A DNA stretch of 64,000 nucleotides, taken from positions 1 to 64,000 of the forward strand of contig JAZSLF010000097.1 in the NCBI GenBank assembly GCA_045535205.1, read 5' to 3'. Source of the stretch: RUG14199 sp045535205 (GTDB taxonomy: Bacteria > Bacillota > Clostridia > Oscillospirales > CAG-272). Below the pieces are notes generated by a model, which saw nothing but the letters and a program-made list of their open reading frames with translations, was not told the DNA's origin and did no database searches. Positions 26,220 to 34,234 of this stretch are shown in pieces (positions within the stretch are counted from its first letter, which is position 1; every line of letters begins with the position of its first letter). The translations under genes and the position numbers were made by a program.

Positions 26220-26990
26220 TTATAGGTTCTGACGAAGCACCTCGTAGGACAGTATAGAAGCAGCACTTGCCGCTGAAAGAGAACCGTTGAAATCTCTGCC
26301 GTATTCAAGTCTGACAACAATATCACACAAATCAAGAACTGAGCGAGAGATACCTCGTTTTTCTCCTCCTACTATAAGGAATAAAGGCTTCTTTAAATCA
26401 GCGTCGAACGCTGAAACTGAGTTTCTGATACCTGCCGCAACTATTTTATAATCCTTACCTCTGAATACGGATACAGCATCCTCGGGTGAAGCAGCAAAAA
26501 TCGGAATAAGCTCTGATGCTCCTGCTGACGAACGGCAAACAACACCTGCGGCACTCATCCAATTGCGAGGCGAAAGAATTATTCCGTTCGCTCCGGCTGC
26601 AAATATCGTTCGTATGGCATAACCGAAATTATAAGGATCCTCAATACCCTCTATCATTACGTAAAAGCCGCTACTGTCAATTTTGTCAGGAGCAAGACAG
26701 GGAATAGTTCTGTCCGAACAAAAAGCGATAATACCGCCGTGGCTGTTACCTGTTGTAAAAGAGTCGATTTCTCCGCTGTCAACAAAGCTTATATCAAACC
26801 CCTCGGCTTTGGCACAGCGTTCAAGAAAAGCTATTTCTTTTTCTTTGCTCCTTCTCTTTGCATTATCGATCAAAACCCTCTCAATGTGACGGTCCGTTAC
26901 ACCGTTTTTTCTGCCGTTGATCACGGCACTTATGGAGGTCATTCCTTCAAATACTGTTGAAGGAACCTGTCTGGTGGCTTCCTGCTTCAT
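26220..26990 (-). CDS. SpoU-family RNA 2'-O-methyltransferase (RlmB/TrmH-like)
   Basis: This 256-residue SPOUT methyltransferase has an N-terminal substrate-binding part (residues 10-95) and the knotted SAM-binding domain. The family blocks are present: IEDPYNFGYAIRTIFAAGANG (motif 1), LIVGGEKRGIS (motif 2) and FNGSLSAASAASILSYEV (motif 3). Motif 3 normally has an SLNVSVA form, so the sequence SLSAASA is a slight departure. The target may be 23S rRNA or tRNA. Its ATG overlaps the last base of the prfB stop codon, so it is coupled to release-factor translation. Confidence 0.85.
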   Translation of the reverse strand: MKQEATRQVPSTVFEGMTSISAVINGRKNGVTDRHIERVLIDNAKRRSKEKEIAFLERCAKAEGFDISFVDSGEIDSFTTGNSHGGIIAFCSDRTIPCLAPDKIDSSGFYVMIEGIEDPYNFGYAIRTIFAAGANGIILSPRNWMSAAGVVCRSSAGASELIPIFAASPEDAVSVFRGKDYKIVAAGIRNSVSAFDADLKKPLFLIVGGEKRGISRSVLDLCDIVVRLEYGRDFNGSLSAASAASILSYEVLRQNL

Positions 26991-28099
26991 TATTTGCCTG
27001 CGTTCATTTTAAGATATGCGTTTATAAAGCCGTCAATTTCACCGTCCATAACGGACTGAATATTGCCGTCCTCATAGCCTGTACGTGTATCCTTCGCAAG
27101 AGTGTAAGGCATAAACACATATGAACGTATCTGTGCACCCCATTCAATATTTGTTTTAACCCCTTTGATGTCGTCGATTTTTTCAAGCTTTTCTCTTTGC
27201 TTAATTTCCATAAGTTTTGATTTTAGCATCTTCATTGCAGTTTCCTTGTTCTGAAGCTGGCTTCTTTCTGTCTGACATCCGACAACAATGCCTGTGGGAA
27301 TATGAAGAATTCTGATGGCGGAGTCGGTTTTATTAATATGCTGACCGCCCGCACCGCTTGAACGGTGGGCTGTGATCTCAAGGTCTTCATCACGAATTTC
27401 AATCGTATTATCATCCTCAAATTCAGGCATAACTTCAACAGAAGCGAATGAAGTATGTCTTCTTCCGGAGGAATCAAACGGGGATACTCTTACAAGGCGG
27501 TGAACACCGTTTTCGCTTTTAAGATAGCCGTAGGCATTAATTCCTTCAACCATTATTGTTGCTGATTTAAGGCCTGCTTCTTCACCGTCAAGCCAGTCGA
27601 TGAGCTTAACGTTATAGCCATGCTTTTCGCCCCATCTCGTATACATTCTGTAAAGCATAAGTGCCCAGTCCTGAGCCTCAGTTCCGCCTGCACCGGGATG
27701 AAAACTGAGAATAGCGTTATTTCTGTCATATTCTCCTGAAAGAAGAATTTCAATTCTTTGACGTTCTTCTTCTTTTTCAATATCAGCAACATCATTTACG
27801 ATTTCATCAACGAGAGATTCATCGTTCTCCTCGATGGCCATTTCACAAAGAACGAGAGTGTCCTCAACCTTTTGTACGAGCTTTTCGTAAGCTTCGATTT
27901 TTGATTTTAACTGTTTAATATTTCTGAGTATTTTTCCGGAATTATCCGAATCAGACCAAAAATTAGGATCAAGAGTAAGCTTTTCAAGCTCCTCGGCCTC
28001 ATTTTTAAGATCATTTATACGCAAAGCTGCACCGAGTTCAACGAGCTTTTCATCAAAATTTGAAAGTGTATATTTTGCATCTTCAAGAGCGATAATCAC
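26990..28099 (-). CDS. prfB: Peptide chain release factor 2, no frameshift site
   Basis: This 369-residue factor terminates translation at UGA and UAA. The codon-recognition tripeptide SPF is near residue 206 (SPFDSSGRRHTSF) and the peptidyl-hydrolysis GGQ motif near residue 250 (SSGAGGQHINKTD). In most bacteria the gene is interrupted near codon 25 by an in-frame UGA read by +1 frameshifting; here the frame is continuous through that region (LGAALRINDLKNEAEELEKL), so that autoregulation is absent. The start is GTG at 28099, eight bases after TAAGGAGG. Confidence 0.95.
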   Translation of the reverse strand: MIIALEDAKYTLSNFDEKLVELGAALRINDLKNEAEELEKLTLDPNFWSDSDNSGKILRNIKQLKSKIEAYEKLVQKVEDTLVLCEMAIEENDESLVDEIVNDVADIEKEEERQRIEILLSGEYDRNNAILSFHPGAGGTEAQDWALMLYRMYTRWGEKHGYNVKLIDWLDGEEAGLKSATIMVEGINAYGYLKSENGVHRLVRVSPFDSSGRRHTSFASVEVMPEFEDDNTIEIRDEDLEITAHRSSGAGGQHINKTDSAIRILHIPTGIVVGCQTERSQLQNKETAMKMLKSKLMEIKQREKLEKIDDIKGVKTNIEWGAQIRSYVFMPYTLAKDTRTGYEDGNIQSVMDGEIDGFINAYLKMNAGK

Positions 28100-28117
28100 A
28101 ATTAAATCCTCCTTAGG

Positions 28118-28336
28118 TTATTCTTCATCAGACTCTATATCAATGTATTCAAGCGGCTCTACCTTTAAGGTCTTGGGCGGAATACGTTTCAGCGGATCAT
28201 AAACAAATTTGCGGCAACAATAAGCAGCATCTACAATTCCGTTTAATTCGCACAAAACATTATCAGGATCAAAAATCAGTCTTGAATGCTCACATTTGGC
28301 ACAGATCTGCTCCAGTTCCATTTGTTTTATCTTCAT
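28118..28336 (-). CDS. Small zinc-ribbon-like protein, unknown
   Basis: This 72-residue protein has cysteines at 12, 15, 29, 40 and 41 (CxxC...C...CC), followed by RKFVYDPLKRIPP and an acidic tail. The spacing suggests one zinc site. Similar small proteins are common next to core genes in Clostridia, but I cannot name a function. It lies 18 bases upstream of prfB on the same strand and is likely the first gene of that operon. Confidence 0.6.
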   Translation of the reverse strand: MKIKQMELEQICAKCEHSRLIFDPDNVLCELNGIVDAAYCCRKFVYDPLKRIPPKTLKVEPLEYIDIESDEE

Positions 28337-28392
28337 ATAAAACTCCGATCAAATTCTTACTTAGCTTATTATACTTTAAATATATTAGGAAA

Positions 28393-29451
28393 TCAAGACT
28401 TTTCTCGTGACTTATAAAGATTTAAACAAAATTGTATTGCGACAGTACATAAATAAGCAATGATTATTGTCAAAGTAACCAGCGAAGGCGTTCCTCCGTG
28501 TAAAACGTTTACAGTTCCGCTTTCCGTAGATGCAGACTGAAGTTCAATATTGGTCGGTAAAAAGCAATAACAAAAGACAGAGGTTAAAACTCCTTGCATT
28601 AGTTTAAGAATAAAGAAATGCCGCACGTTAATATTTTCTTTCCTTAAAAATATTATGCTCTGGAGTATTACGGACATACCGGAAAATCCGGCGGAGAACG
28701 CACAAACAGCAAGTGCATCCGAATATTGAAGCTGCACAGCCTCCGCACAGCCTCTCGACATCTCAAGTATTGCTGCAGTAATACATACAAAAACAGACGG
28801 AAGTCCTGCTTTATTTATAATTCCGGCAGAATAATTGATTATTATTGAAAAAAATGAAATAAAGGCAGCAATATTTATACATGATATTGCAGAGCCTGTA
28901 ACTGAATTTTTAAAGCTTTCCAAGAGGTCATAACGGTTACTGTCATATACCGTATGATTTTGGTTTGTTCGGTATATTTGCCTCTTTGTTAAAAGCAAGT
29001 ATAAAACAGAAACAATTACAGAACACAATAATTGGGTTGCATATAAGAATACTCCGATATTTCTGCACGAAAACAGTTTTTCACCAACGTAAAAGATCAA
29101 AAAAGACGGGCTTACGTTATTACATAAAACAGCCGATATTACAGCTCCTTTTTCAGAAATGTCACCCTCGCTTTTCATTCTCGATGTCAGCTTCGCACCG
29201 ATGGGAAATCCACACAGATTTGATAAAACAAAGACAAATATATATTTATTTAAACGGTTACTGCTTTTGTCAGTATGATAGAGTAAGGAAATTATTAAAT
29301 CCGATACTACCATCAGCGGAAATATTGACGGAATTATTCCTTTTGTTGTATTAATGACGGCACCGAGTACAGCCTCACTTGCTACTGCGGGGGAAACAAC
29401 TATTGCCGAAAGTAAAACAGCAAGTATCAAAGACAATATCAATCTTTTCAT
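28393..29451 (-). CDS. YlbJ-like sporulation integral membrane protein
   Basis: This 352-residue polytopic protein has about eight membrane segments. The blocks GIIPSIFPLMVVSDLI and CGFPIGAKLTSRM with a following NNVSPSFLIFYVGEKLF are those of YlbJ, a mother-cell protein of the nucleoside-recognition/gate family needed for normal spore formation in Bacillus. AAGGA lies eight bases before the ATG. It is divergent from yqfC-yqfD, which are also sporulation genes. Confidence 0.75.
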   Translation of the reverse strand: MKRLILSLILAVLLSAIVVSPAVASEAVLGAVINTTKGIIPSIFPLMVVSDLIISLLYHTDKSSNRLNKYIFVFVLSNLCGFPIGAKLTSRMKSEGDISEKGAVISAVLCNNVSPSFLIFYVGEKLFSCRNIGVFLYATQLLCSVIVSVLYLLLTKRQIYRTNQNHTVYDSNRYDLLESFKNSVTGSAISCINIAAFISFFSIIINYSAGIINKAGLPSVFVCITAAILEMSRGCAEAVQLQYSDALAVCAFSAGFSGMSVILQSIIFLRKENINVRHFFILKLMQGVLTSVFCYCFLPTNIELQSASTESGTVNVLHGGTPSLVTLTIIIAYLCTVAIQFCLNLYKSREKS

Positions 29452-29563
29452 TTGGAATATCCTTAAATATTGAATTTAGTAAGTATTGAGTGCATATTTT
29501 TATAATACATATCTAGTCATTATAATTTATTATTCATGACTGAAAAATATTACGGAGGTGCAT

Positions 29564-29833
29564 ATGAAGGGTAAAGGTAAATACATATTCGAAAAACTTA
29601 CGGATATAGGAGCCGAAATAACAAGCAATACTGTAGTGGAGATACACATCGGGACGGTTTGCTACGTTTCGGGATGTAACAGTATCACGTCTTACGAAGA
29701 TGATTGTATAAAAATGAACTGTGGTGATGTAGAGCTGTCTTTTGAAGGCAACGGACTGAGTCTTGAAAATCTGATCAACGGACAGCTGTCTGTTTGCGGA
29801 AAGATCAAAAAGGTGGAGTTTATGTATGATTAA
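29564..29833 (+). CDS. yqfC: Sporulation protein YqfC
   Basis: This 89-residue protein matches the YqfC family by size, sequence (YVSGCNSITSYEDDCIKM; LSLENLINGQLSVCGKIKKVEF) and position just before yqfD. I chose the ATG at 29564, five bases after GGAGG; a GTG at 29558 lies within that site. Family members are mother-cell genes expressed during sporulation. Its stop overlaps the yqfD start. Confidence 0.85.
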   Translation: MKGKGKYIFEKLTDIGAEITSNTVVEIHIGTVCYVSGCNSITSYEDDCIKMNCGDVELSFEGNGLSLENLINGQLSVCGKIKKVEFMYD

Positions 29834-31007
29834 TTATTTTACATTTATCATATGCGGAAGCTACAGAATAACACTTCCCGTAAAATACAGAGAATCAGCT
29901 GTCAATCATCTTTTGAAAAACAAGATAAGATACAAAAATTTGACAAATAACGGAATAGAGTTCGGATTTGATATTTTATCCTTCAGTAAAAAGAGGCTGA
30001 CGGAGTCATTCAGAGAAAAAGCAATTCCGTTTTCTGAAAGCAAAATAAAAGGTGCACCAAAGCTGCTGTTAAAATACCGCAACAGATACGGTATTTTTAT
30101 AGGAATTATCATCTTTTTCATAGCTGTTTTCCTTTCTCAAAACTATGTTTGGTATATGGATGTGAAGGGCTGTAAAAACGTATCGCCGGAATCGGTATTG
30201 GAAAATCTTGAACAATTGGGATTTACATACGGAACAAATTACAAAAAAACAGATTTCGATTACCTCAGACATAATTATCTCAAAATTAACGATGACCTGT
30301 GTTGGATCTCCGTAAATATGCAGGGAACGTATGCACACGTTGAAGTAAGGGAGCTGTCAGACCCTCCGGATAAGTTAAATTCGGGGTGCTCAAACATAAT
30401 AGCTTCGGAAAGCGGACAAATAGTAATCGTTGAATGCTACGAAGGCTCACCCGCCGTCTCGTCGGGTGATTACGTTACATCTGGAGATCTGCTCATAAGC
30501 GGACTCATGACATCCGGTGAGGACAGCTTGAGATACGAAAGAGCCGACGGACGTGTTTTAGCTCAGGTCGAACGCAAATTCAAAGTGATAATTCCCAAAA
30601 CAAAGCTGAATAAAACTTATACAGAAGAACAAAAGAGAGATGTTGAATTGATTTTTTTCAAAAAAACTGTAAAAGTTTTCGGAAACTGTAGAATTTCGTA
30701 TGCGGAATATGATACAATAATAAATAAACAACAGTTGAATTTATTCGGCTATATTGATCTTCCGTTATTTGTTAACTTAAAAACATATGTCCCGTATTCA
30801 AGCGAAAGCATAGAGCTATCGGAAACAGAGATTTCGGAAATGAAAAAGAAATTGATTTCAAAGAGAACTGCGGAAGCCGCAAGCGATGCTGAGCTTATCG
30901 CCGTTGAAACGGTAGAATTTGAAAAAGAAAACGAGCTTATCGTTATAGGAACGGTAACCTGTGTTGCGGATATAGGGGAGAGTATTGAAGTCGATATACA
31001 AAACTGA
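29826..31007 (+). CDS. yqfD: Sporulation protein YqfD
   Basis: This 393-residue protein has an N-terminal cytoplasmic part of about 90 residues, one membrane segment (YGIFIGIIIFFIAVFLS, about residues 95-112) and a large outside domain starting with WYMDVKGCKNVSPESVLENLEQLG, a POTRA-like opening typical of YqfD. It is needed for sporulation in Bacillus, probably acting at the forespore membranes. The ATG overlaps the yqfC stop. It starts the conserved run yqfD-phoH-ybeY-era-recO. Confidence 0.88.
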   Translation: MINYFTFIICGSYRITLPVKYRESAVNHLLKNKIRYKNLTNNGIEFGFDILSFSKKRLTESFREKAIPFSESKIKGAPKLLLKYRNRYGIFIGIIIFFIAVFLSQNYVWYMDVKGCKNVSPESVLENLEQLGFTYGTNYKKTDFDYLRHNYLKINDDLCWISVNMQGTYAHVEVRELSDPPDKLNSGCSNIIASESGQIVIVECYEGSPAVSSGDYVTSGDLLISGLMTSGEDSLRYERADGRVLAQVERKFKVIIPKTKLNKTYTEEQKRDVELIFFKKTVKVFGNCRISYAEYDTIINKQQLNLFGYIDLPLFVNLKTYVPYSSESIELSETEISEMKKKLISKRTAEAASDAELIAVETVEFEKENELIVIGTVTCVADIGESIEVDIQN

Positions 31008-31022
31008 AAAAATATAAAGCAG

Positions 31023-32063
31023 GTGACTGTCATCAAAAGACTTTTAAACACACAAAGTACAGAAATGACTGCCAAGATATTCGGCAGCTATGATAAAAAC
31101 GTAAGAAGGCTTGAGGATAGCTTCGGGGTCAGAATTACAAACAGAAATTCAGACGAAGCTTTCGGTGACGTTATCGTTATTGACGGAGAAGATTCAGCGT
31201 GCGAAAACGCTTATAAAGCGATGGTATACATGAAAAAGATCGCAACTCTTAACGATGATGTAACCGATCAGAACGTTGAATACGCAATAGGTATGGTAAG
31301 CGACGACAGATTTGAAGAGTTGGAGGGGTTCGACGAGGATTGCTTTTGTGTAACTGCAAAAGGAAAACCCGTTAAGGCGAAAACAGTCGGTCAAAAGAAA
31401 TATGTCGATGCAATACGCAAAAACACCGTCGTTCTCGGCGTAGGACCTGCAGGCACAGGTAAAACATATCTTGCCGTTGCCATGGCTGTAAAAGCACTTA
31501 GGGCACATGAAGTATCAAGAATAATTCTTACTCGTCCCGCTGTCGAAGCAGGGGAGAGACTTGGATTTCTTCCGGGTGATCTTCAAAGTAAGATAGATCC
31601 TTATCTCAGACCTTTGTACGATGCCCTCTATGATATGCTCGGACCTGAGAACTGTCAAAGACTGATGGAGAAAATGACCATAGAAATTGCCCCTCTCGCA
31701 TACATGAGAGGCCGAACTCTTGACGATTCATTTATAATTCTTGACGAAGCTCAGAACACGACCTGTGAACAAATGAAAATGTTTCTTACAAGACTCGGTC
31801 AGGGCTCTAAGGCCGTAGTCACGGGTGACCTTACTCAGACAGACCTTCCTCACGGGCAAAAAAGCGGTCTTGCACAGGCGGTCAGAATACTTGAAGGTGT
31901 TGAAGATATCGTAATACATCAGTTTACTGAAAGAGACGTAGTGCGACACAGACTTGTACAGCGAATAATTGCGGCTTACGATAAATACGAGCGAACAAGA
32001 TCTGCCCGTACAGATAAAGTAAAATATAAAGTAAAAAGGAATAACAGCGGAGAGAAAAAATGA
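31023..32063 (+). CDS. PhoH family ATPase
   Basis: This 346-residue protein has an N-terminal KH-like region (residues 20-100) and a PhoH ATPase domain with Walker A GPAGTGKTYLAVAMAV, the LTRPAVEAGERLGFLPGDL block and Walker B FIILDEAQN. The family (PhoH/YbeZ) works with YbeY in rRNA or RNA metabolism. The start is GTG at 31023 with a weak upstream site; the N-terminal match to the family supports it. Its stop overlaps the ybeY start by four bases. Confidence 0.9.
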   Translation: MTVIKRLLNTQSTEMTAKIFGSYDKNVRRLEDSFGVRITNRNSDEAFGDVIVIDGEDSACENAYKAMVYMKKIATLNDDVTDQNVEYAIGMVSDDRFEELEGFDEDCFCVTAKGKPVKAKTVGQKKYVDAIRKNTVVLGVGPAGTGKTYLAVAMAVKALRAHEVSRIILTRPAVEAGERLGFLPGDLQSKIDPYLRPLYDALYDMLGPENCQRLMEKMTIEIAPLAYMRGRTLDDSFIILDEAQNTTCEQMKMFLTRLGQGSKAVVTGDLTQTDLPHGQKSGLAQAVRILEGVEDIVIHQFTERDVVRHRLVQRIIAAYDKYERTRSARTDKVKYKVKRNNSGEKK

Positions 32064-32530
32064 GCATTACCGTATATTACAGCAATAAGTTAAAAGAAAC
32101 CACCGAAACAATAGGTCTTCTTTTCCTCGTAAAAAAAGCAATCAGAGAAACACTCGATTATATGAATTTCCCTTATGATACGGAAGTTTCGGTTACATTT
32201 TGCGGTGACGAGCATATCCGTACTCTTAATGCAAAATTCAGAAATAAGGATACCGTAACAGACGTACTGTCATTTCCTCTCAATGATTTCAGAAACGGAG
32301 ACGTGCCCGACGAAGAGCTGACAGAGCTCGGCGATATTGTGATCAATCTTAAAAGAGCAAAAGAACAAGCGGACGAATACGGACATACCTATGAAAGAGA
32401 AGTCGCTTTTTTGGCGGTTCATTCAACGCTTCACCTTCTCGGAATTGACCATGAAGTATCAGAGGAAGAAGATAAATTCATGTGCGAGCTTCAAAATGAA
32501 GTGATGAAAAAACTCGGACTTACAAGATAA
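32060..32530 (+). CDS. ybeY: rRNA maturation endoribonuclease YbeY
   Basis: This 156-residue single-strand RNA endonuclease takes part in 16S rRNA 3' end maturation and ribosome quality control. The zinc-binding HSTLHLLGIDHE motif (H-x3-H-x5-H) is intact and the upstream TDVLSFPL block is conserved. ATGA overlap with phoH implies translational coupling. Confidence 0.95.
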   Translation: MSITVYYSNKLKETTETIGLLFLVKKAIRETLDYMNFPYDTEVSVTFCGDEHIRTLNAKFRNKDTVTDVLSFPLNDFRNGDVPDEELTELGDIVINLKRAKEQADEYGHTYEREVAFLAVHSTLHLLGIDHEVSEEEDKFMCELQNEVMKKLGLTR

Positions 32531-32547
32531 GCTGTGAGGTAAAAACA

Positions 32548-33444
32548 ATGAAAAAAACAGGCTTTATTTCTATAGTAGGACGTCCCAACGTAGGCAAATC
32601 AACTCTTTTGAATGCAATTTTAGGAGAAAAAATTGCCATAGTTTCCAGCAAGCCCCAGACTACACGAAACAGAATTACAGGAATTCACACAGTAGGTGAA
32701 AACCAATTTGTATTTCTTGATACCCCCGGTGTGCACAGCCCCAAAACAAAACTCGGCAGCTATATGATGAAATCGGTACGAAGCTCAATAGTATCCTCTG
32801 ATGCCGTTGTATTTATAGTTGAAGCGGGATACCCCGCAGGAGAGATTGAAAAGAGAATTATCCAGAAGATCAAAAAAAGCGGTCTGCCTTGTGTTATCGT
32901 CATAAACAAGATCGACCTTGTAAACAGAGAAAGACTTGCAGAAACAATAGCCGAATACTCAACTCTTCATAATTTTGATGCATATGTACCTGTAAGTGCG
33001 GCAAAAGGTAAAAATGTTGAAATAGTTCTTGAGGAATGTGAAAAATTCCTTTATGAATCTGAATGGATGTTCCCCGACGATATAGTGACCGACCAACCCG
33101 AAAGACAGATCGCTGCTGAAATAGTCAGAGAAAAGCTTCTCAGAATGCTTAGTGATGAGATTCCCCACGGGACAGCTGTTGTCATCGAAGAATTTAAGGA
33201 TGAAGGAAAAATCATCAAAATCCGTGCGGAAATTTTCTGTGAAAGACAGTCTCACAAAGGTATTATTCTCGGCAAAGGCGGAGAAATGCTTAAAAAAATA
33301 GGCACCTACGCAAGAGAAGATATGGAAGAGTTTTTCGGTGTTCAGGTATACCTGAATTTATGGGTAAAGGTCAAGGAAAAATGGCGTGACAGCGATTCTA
33401 ATCTCAGCAATTTCGGCTTTAATCCCGCAAAGATCGATTCATAA
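32548..33444 (+). CDS. era: GTPase Era
   Basis: This 298-residue GTPase binds the 3' end of 16S rRNA during small-subunit assembly. G1 GRPNVGKSTLLNA, G3 DTPGVH and G4 NKID are present, followed by a C-terminal KH domain with the GKGGEMLKKIG loop. It is usual for era to follow ybeY and precede recO. Confidence 0.97.
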   Translation: MKKTGFISIVGRPNVGKSTLLNAILGEKIAIVSSKPQTTRNRITGIHTVGENQFVFLDTPGVHSPKTKLGSYMMKSVRSSIVSSDAVVFIVEAGYPAGEIEKRIIQKIKKSGLPCVIVINKIDLVNRERLAETIAEYSTLHNFDAYVPVSAAKGKNVEIVLEECEKFLYESEWMFPDDIVTDQPERQIAAEIVREKLLRMLSDEIPHGTAVVIEEFKDEGKIIKIRAEIFCERQSHKGIILGKGGEMLKKIGTYAREDMEEFFGVQVYLNLWVKVKEKWRDSDSNLSNFGFNPAKIDS

Positions 33445-33449
33445 GAATA

Positions 33450-34223
33450 ATGGAAGAATTAACCGTTAAGGCTCTTGTTGTTAAAAGCGTAGATTACGGT
33501 GATTTCGATAAATTGCTTACCCTTGTCACAGAAGACAAGGGTAAACTGACAGTTACGGTAAAGGGTGGAAAAAGTCTCAGAAGCAAATTTGTTTCTGTAA
33601 GTGAACCTTTTACTTATGCTGTTTTCAACCTACGCAAATCCAATAAATATTTTTATGTATACGACAGTGATCTGCTTGAGGATTTTTACCTTCTGAGAGA
33701 CTCTATAGAAAAGCTTTCGCTTGCCGCATATATTTGTGACATTACAGCTGAGCTGTCACTTGAAGGCATAAGTGAGCCTGAAATATTACAGCTGTCACTG
33801 AATACCCTTTATGCATTAGCATATAAGGAGGAATACGATATTGCTCTGATAAAAGGTGCCTTTGAATTTAAAGCTGCCGTTATCGGAGGATTTATGCCGG
33901 ATCTTACTGGGTGCGACTTGTGTTCAAAAACAGACGGGGAAACGATGTATCTTGATATAAGAGGAGGCAGACTTCTTTGTGAAAGCTGTATCTCCTTAGG
34001 AAGCGAAACAACCGGACTTGATCCCAATTCAATTATAGTCCCCGTTACCGTTCCCGTAATTTTATCTCTGATATATATAGCCACAAGCCGAATACAGAGG
34101 TTTTTATCATTCAGACTTGATAAAAGCGAGCTTGGTCTGTTTTCTGCCGTGACCGAAAAGTATCTTATTAACCATCTTGAAAAGGAATTTTATACTTTGG
34201 ATTTTTATAAATCCGTTATGTAA
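33450..34223 (+). CDS. recO: DNA repair protein RecO
   Basis: This 257-residue protein loads RecA at single-stranded gaps together with RecR. It has the N-terminal OB fold (VKALVVKSVDYGDFDKLLTLVTEDKG) and a zinc finger, CDLC...CESC, around residues 153-178. The ribosome binding site is poor, and the gene starts six bases after the era stop, so it likely relies on translational coupling. Confidence 0.92.
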   Translation: MEELTVKALVVKSVDYGDFDKLLTLVTEDKGKLTVTVKGGKSLRSKFVSVSEPFTYAVFNLRKSNKYFYVYDSDLLEDFYLLRDSIEKLSLAAYICDITAELSLEGISEPEILQLSLNTLYALAYKEEYDIALIKGAFEFKAAVIGGFMPDLTGCDLCSKTDGETMYLDIRGGRLLCESCISLGSETTGLDPNSIIVPVTVPVILSLIYIATSRIQRFLSFRLDKSELGLFSAVTEKYLINHLEKEFYTLDFYKSVM

Positions 34224-34234
34224 TTATAGTTAAT

